Shown in pieces: positions 15,790-17,143 of a stretch of 17,143 nucleotides of DNA. Source of the stretch: Candidatus Thalassarchaeaceae archaeon (lineage in GTDB: Archaea; Thermoplasmatota; Poseidoniia; Poseidoniales; Thalassarchaeaceae); the NCBI GenBank assembly GCA_030745885.1, contig JASLNR010000049.1, forward strand, positions 1 to 17,143. The letters run 5' to 3'. The notes beneath the pieces are model-generated. The model did not search any database. It was given only the letters and a program-made list of their open reading frames with translations, and was not told the DNA's origin. Every line of letters begins with the position of its first letter. The stretch's first letter is position 1. A program made the position numbers and the translations under genes.

Positions 15790-17048
15790 GCCTAGAGGGC
15801 TCTTTGGTTCTGCGAATCGGACTAGATGACACCGATCACCCCCTCTCAGGATGCACCACCTCGACCTTCGATAATCTCATCAATCTACTTCTCGAACGAA
15901 TCCCTGATTCCGAGGTCAATGAGAGAACACTCGTCAGGCTGTGGCCTTTCGCGGAACGCAGAACGCGCGGAAACGGCGCTCTGAGCGCCCAGATAACCAT
16001 TGATGGAGGCCAAATCGGAGAATTCAGACAGTCATGCCAGGAATGGTTTGATGGAGTGCTCGCCGAAGTCTCCGACCATCCTCCCTCAATGGTGCCTGCA
16101 GCACCCGTCCTCGTGGTTTCTGAGGGGCCTGTGCCCGAGGAGTGGTACTGGGAAACCGTTTCGGGTCATGTGGATCTGGAACCCCGTCTGGAGCAGGTAC
16201 ACGCCGAGGGGTGCTGGGTGCTGTCAGGTGAGCGGCTGTGGGGAGTGATAGGTGCTAGCGCAGCTATGGCTTGGGTCCCTAACCAGAACTCGACGTGGGA
16301 GTTGATTGCTTGGAGAGAGCCGGGTATGATCGGGCTTACGAGGCAAATCACGTCCGAGTCAGTCAGGCTGATGGAGCGGAGCAACCCAATGACCTTCGTG
16401 AACAGGGATCCAACAGCGGGTCGTGGACTGATCGCCCCTAGGACCCCGTGCCCAGTGCTGTACGGCATCAGGGGGGCGACTTCGGAGAGCGTGTCCGAGG
16501 CTCATCGCTGGATGCAGGCGCGAACCGATGTGGAAAGGGCCAATAGCTGGGCGGTTCACAGGACAAACCAACTCTCGGACGACCATCTTGGCACTGTGTC
16601 GTATGGTACCGTAATCAACCGCCCGGAGGAGACCAAGGGCGCGCATTCTAACGTGGCGGTGGCATCAAATGGGAATAGGACCAGACTCGTGGCATTCTCC
16701 GAGGGAGGGCCTGTCAACAGATTGCTCAGGAGGCTGCAAGTCGGTGACCGAGTCGCTTGGTTGGGGTTGACCGCTCCGGATGGGGCCATTCACCTTGAGC
16801 GCCTCTCACTGCTTGATCCGACGCCTAGGGTCGCAGGCAGGCCTCAGTGCTGCGGAAAGTCGATGCGCAGTGGAGGGGCCGGACAGCAACTCAGGTGCCG
16901 TGAGTGTAGCAGCAAGGCCGCCAGGGAGTGGGTGAGTACGGACGCAGACGTCAGTGATATCGAGACTGTGGCGAACTGGTCGGAACCCACTCCGTCGAAT
17001 CGCAGGCACCTGTCGCGGCCGCTTGAACTGGGACTCCCGGGGGCATGA
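15786..17048 (+). CDS. tiaS: tRNA(Ile2) 2-agmatinylcytidine synthetase TiaS
   Basis: TiaS uses ATP and agmatine to modify C34 of tRNA-Ile(CAU), so that it reads AUA and not AUG; it is essential and found only in archaea. The 420 residues match the family length. The N-terminal motif is GLDDTDHPLSGCTTS (12-26), then RTRGNGA (59-65), the core phosphate-handling signatures. GIRG is at 227-230, an OB-fold-like segment spans about 268-345, and a zinc ribbon with Cys355/Cys356 and Cys371/Cys374 lies near the end. The final 45 residues are low in recognisable structure. The start is TTG 15786, whose TTGA overlaps the preceding TGA stop; no ATG or GTG lies in this frame before the conserved GLDDTD, so the TTG is well supported. 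Translation is probably coupled to the HAD gene. The operon link to sugar enzymes looks incidental. Identification is secure. Confidence 0.95.
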   Translation: MSLEGSLVLRIGLDDTDHPLSGCTTSTFDNLINLLLERIPDSEVNERTLVRLWPFAERRTRGNGALSAQITIDGGQIGEFRQSCQEWFDGVLAEVSDHPPSMVPAAPVLVVSEGPVPEEWYWETVSGHVDLEPRLEQVHAEGCWVLSGERLWGVIGASAAMAWVPNQNSTWELIAWREPGMIGLTRQITSESVRLMERSNPMTFVNRDPTAGRGLIAPRTPCPVLYGIRGATSESVSEAHRWMQARTDVERANSWAVHRTNQLSDDHLGTVSYGTVINRPEETKGAHSNVAVASNGNRTRLVAFSEGGPVNRLLRRLQVGDRVAWLGLTAPDGAIHLERLSLLDPTPRVAGRPQCCGKSMRSGGAGQQLRCRECSSKAAREWVSTDADVSDIETVANWSEPTPSNRRHLSRPLELGLPGA

Positions 17049-17052
17049 TGGC

Positions 17053-17143
17053 ATGCAATCCTCTGAAACCATCGCAATAGTGCTCTCTGTGTCCGCTGTG
17101 CTGCTGCTTTGGGAGTTGCTGCGCCGAATGCGCCTGAAGGGAA
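17053..17143 (+). CDS. Start of a membrane-anchored protein (cut by window end)
   Basis: The frame opens at ATG 17053, four bases after the tiaS stop, and stays open to the last base, giving 30 residues. They begin MQSSETIAIV, followed by a single hydrophobic helix and then the basic run RRMRLKG, a signal-anchor pattern with the basic side in the cytoplasm. The other ATG frame here (17045/17048) stops after about ten codons. Close spacing suggests it belongs to the same operon. The product cannot be named from so short a piece. Confidence 0.5.
   Translation, partial: MQSSETIAIVLSVSAVLLLWELLRRMRLKG

Noticed and set aside
1..17143. tRNA genes, CRISPR arrays, insertion sequences, phage or defence genes
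   Set aside because: I looked for tRNA T-loop patterns, regularly spaced repeats, transposase or integrase motifs and restriction or toxin motifs and saw none; nearly all of the sequence is accounted for by the genes listed.

Overview
The window is about 17 kb of densely packed archaeal chromosome with high GC content (judged by eye). Archaeal origin is clear from the gene types: an SRP54 with an archaeal-style NG domain, a clamp-loader large subunit ending in a PCNA-binding peptide, an archaeal/eukaryotic-type glycyl-tRNA synthetase, the archaea-only enzyme TiaS, and an archaeosortase. TATA-like boxes sit about 28 bases upstream of several start codons, which implies leaderless or nearly leaderless mRNAs. 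Together with the genes, GC content and heavy AGG-Arg use, this fits a euryarchaeal lineage such as marine Poseidoniales (Marine Group II, Thermoplasmatota). The lineage is an inference. I see no rRNA, tRNA, CRISPR array, insertion sequence or phage gene.

Layout. (1) Bases 1-812, minus strand: N and G domains of SRP54, cut by the window edge. (2) 889-1677, plus: an unrecognised membrane protein of about seven helices. (3) 1766-4770, plus: trkA-trkH, a two-gene potassium-uptake operon behind a good TATA box. (4) 4767-8042, minus: glyS then rfcL; the rfcL stop overlaps the trkH stop tail to tail. (5) 8043-8270: a divergent regulatory region with two copies of GCCCATAGGG spaced exactly 63 bp. 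(6) 8271-13532, plus: a very long Lhr-type helicase of about 1,750 residues. (7) 13524-14510, minus: an archaeosortase, convergent with lhr. (8) 14568-17048, plus: a GmhA-like SIS isomerase, a GmhB-like HAD phosphatase and tiaS, tightly spaced, then the start of a membrane-anchored protein cut by the window end.

Most genes are housekeeping: protein targeting, potassium uptake, replication, tRNA charging and modification, nucleic-acid repair or RNA handling. The parts most worth a second look are these: the archaeosortase/heptose-like pair, which appears to share one bidirectional TATA box lying equally far from both start codons; the twin palindromes upstream of lhr; the 900-residue C-terminal extension of Lhr; and the repeat-bearing acidic tail of RfcL. 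I see no defence or mobile system. The best candidate for a new functional link is the archaeosortase with the divergent SIS-HAD pair, possibly a surface-glycan and protein-anchoring module.
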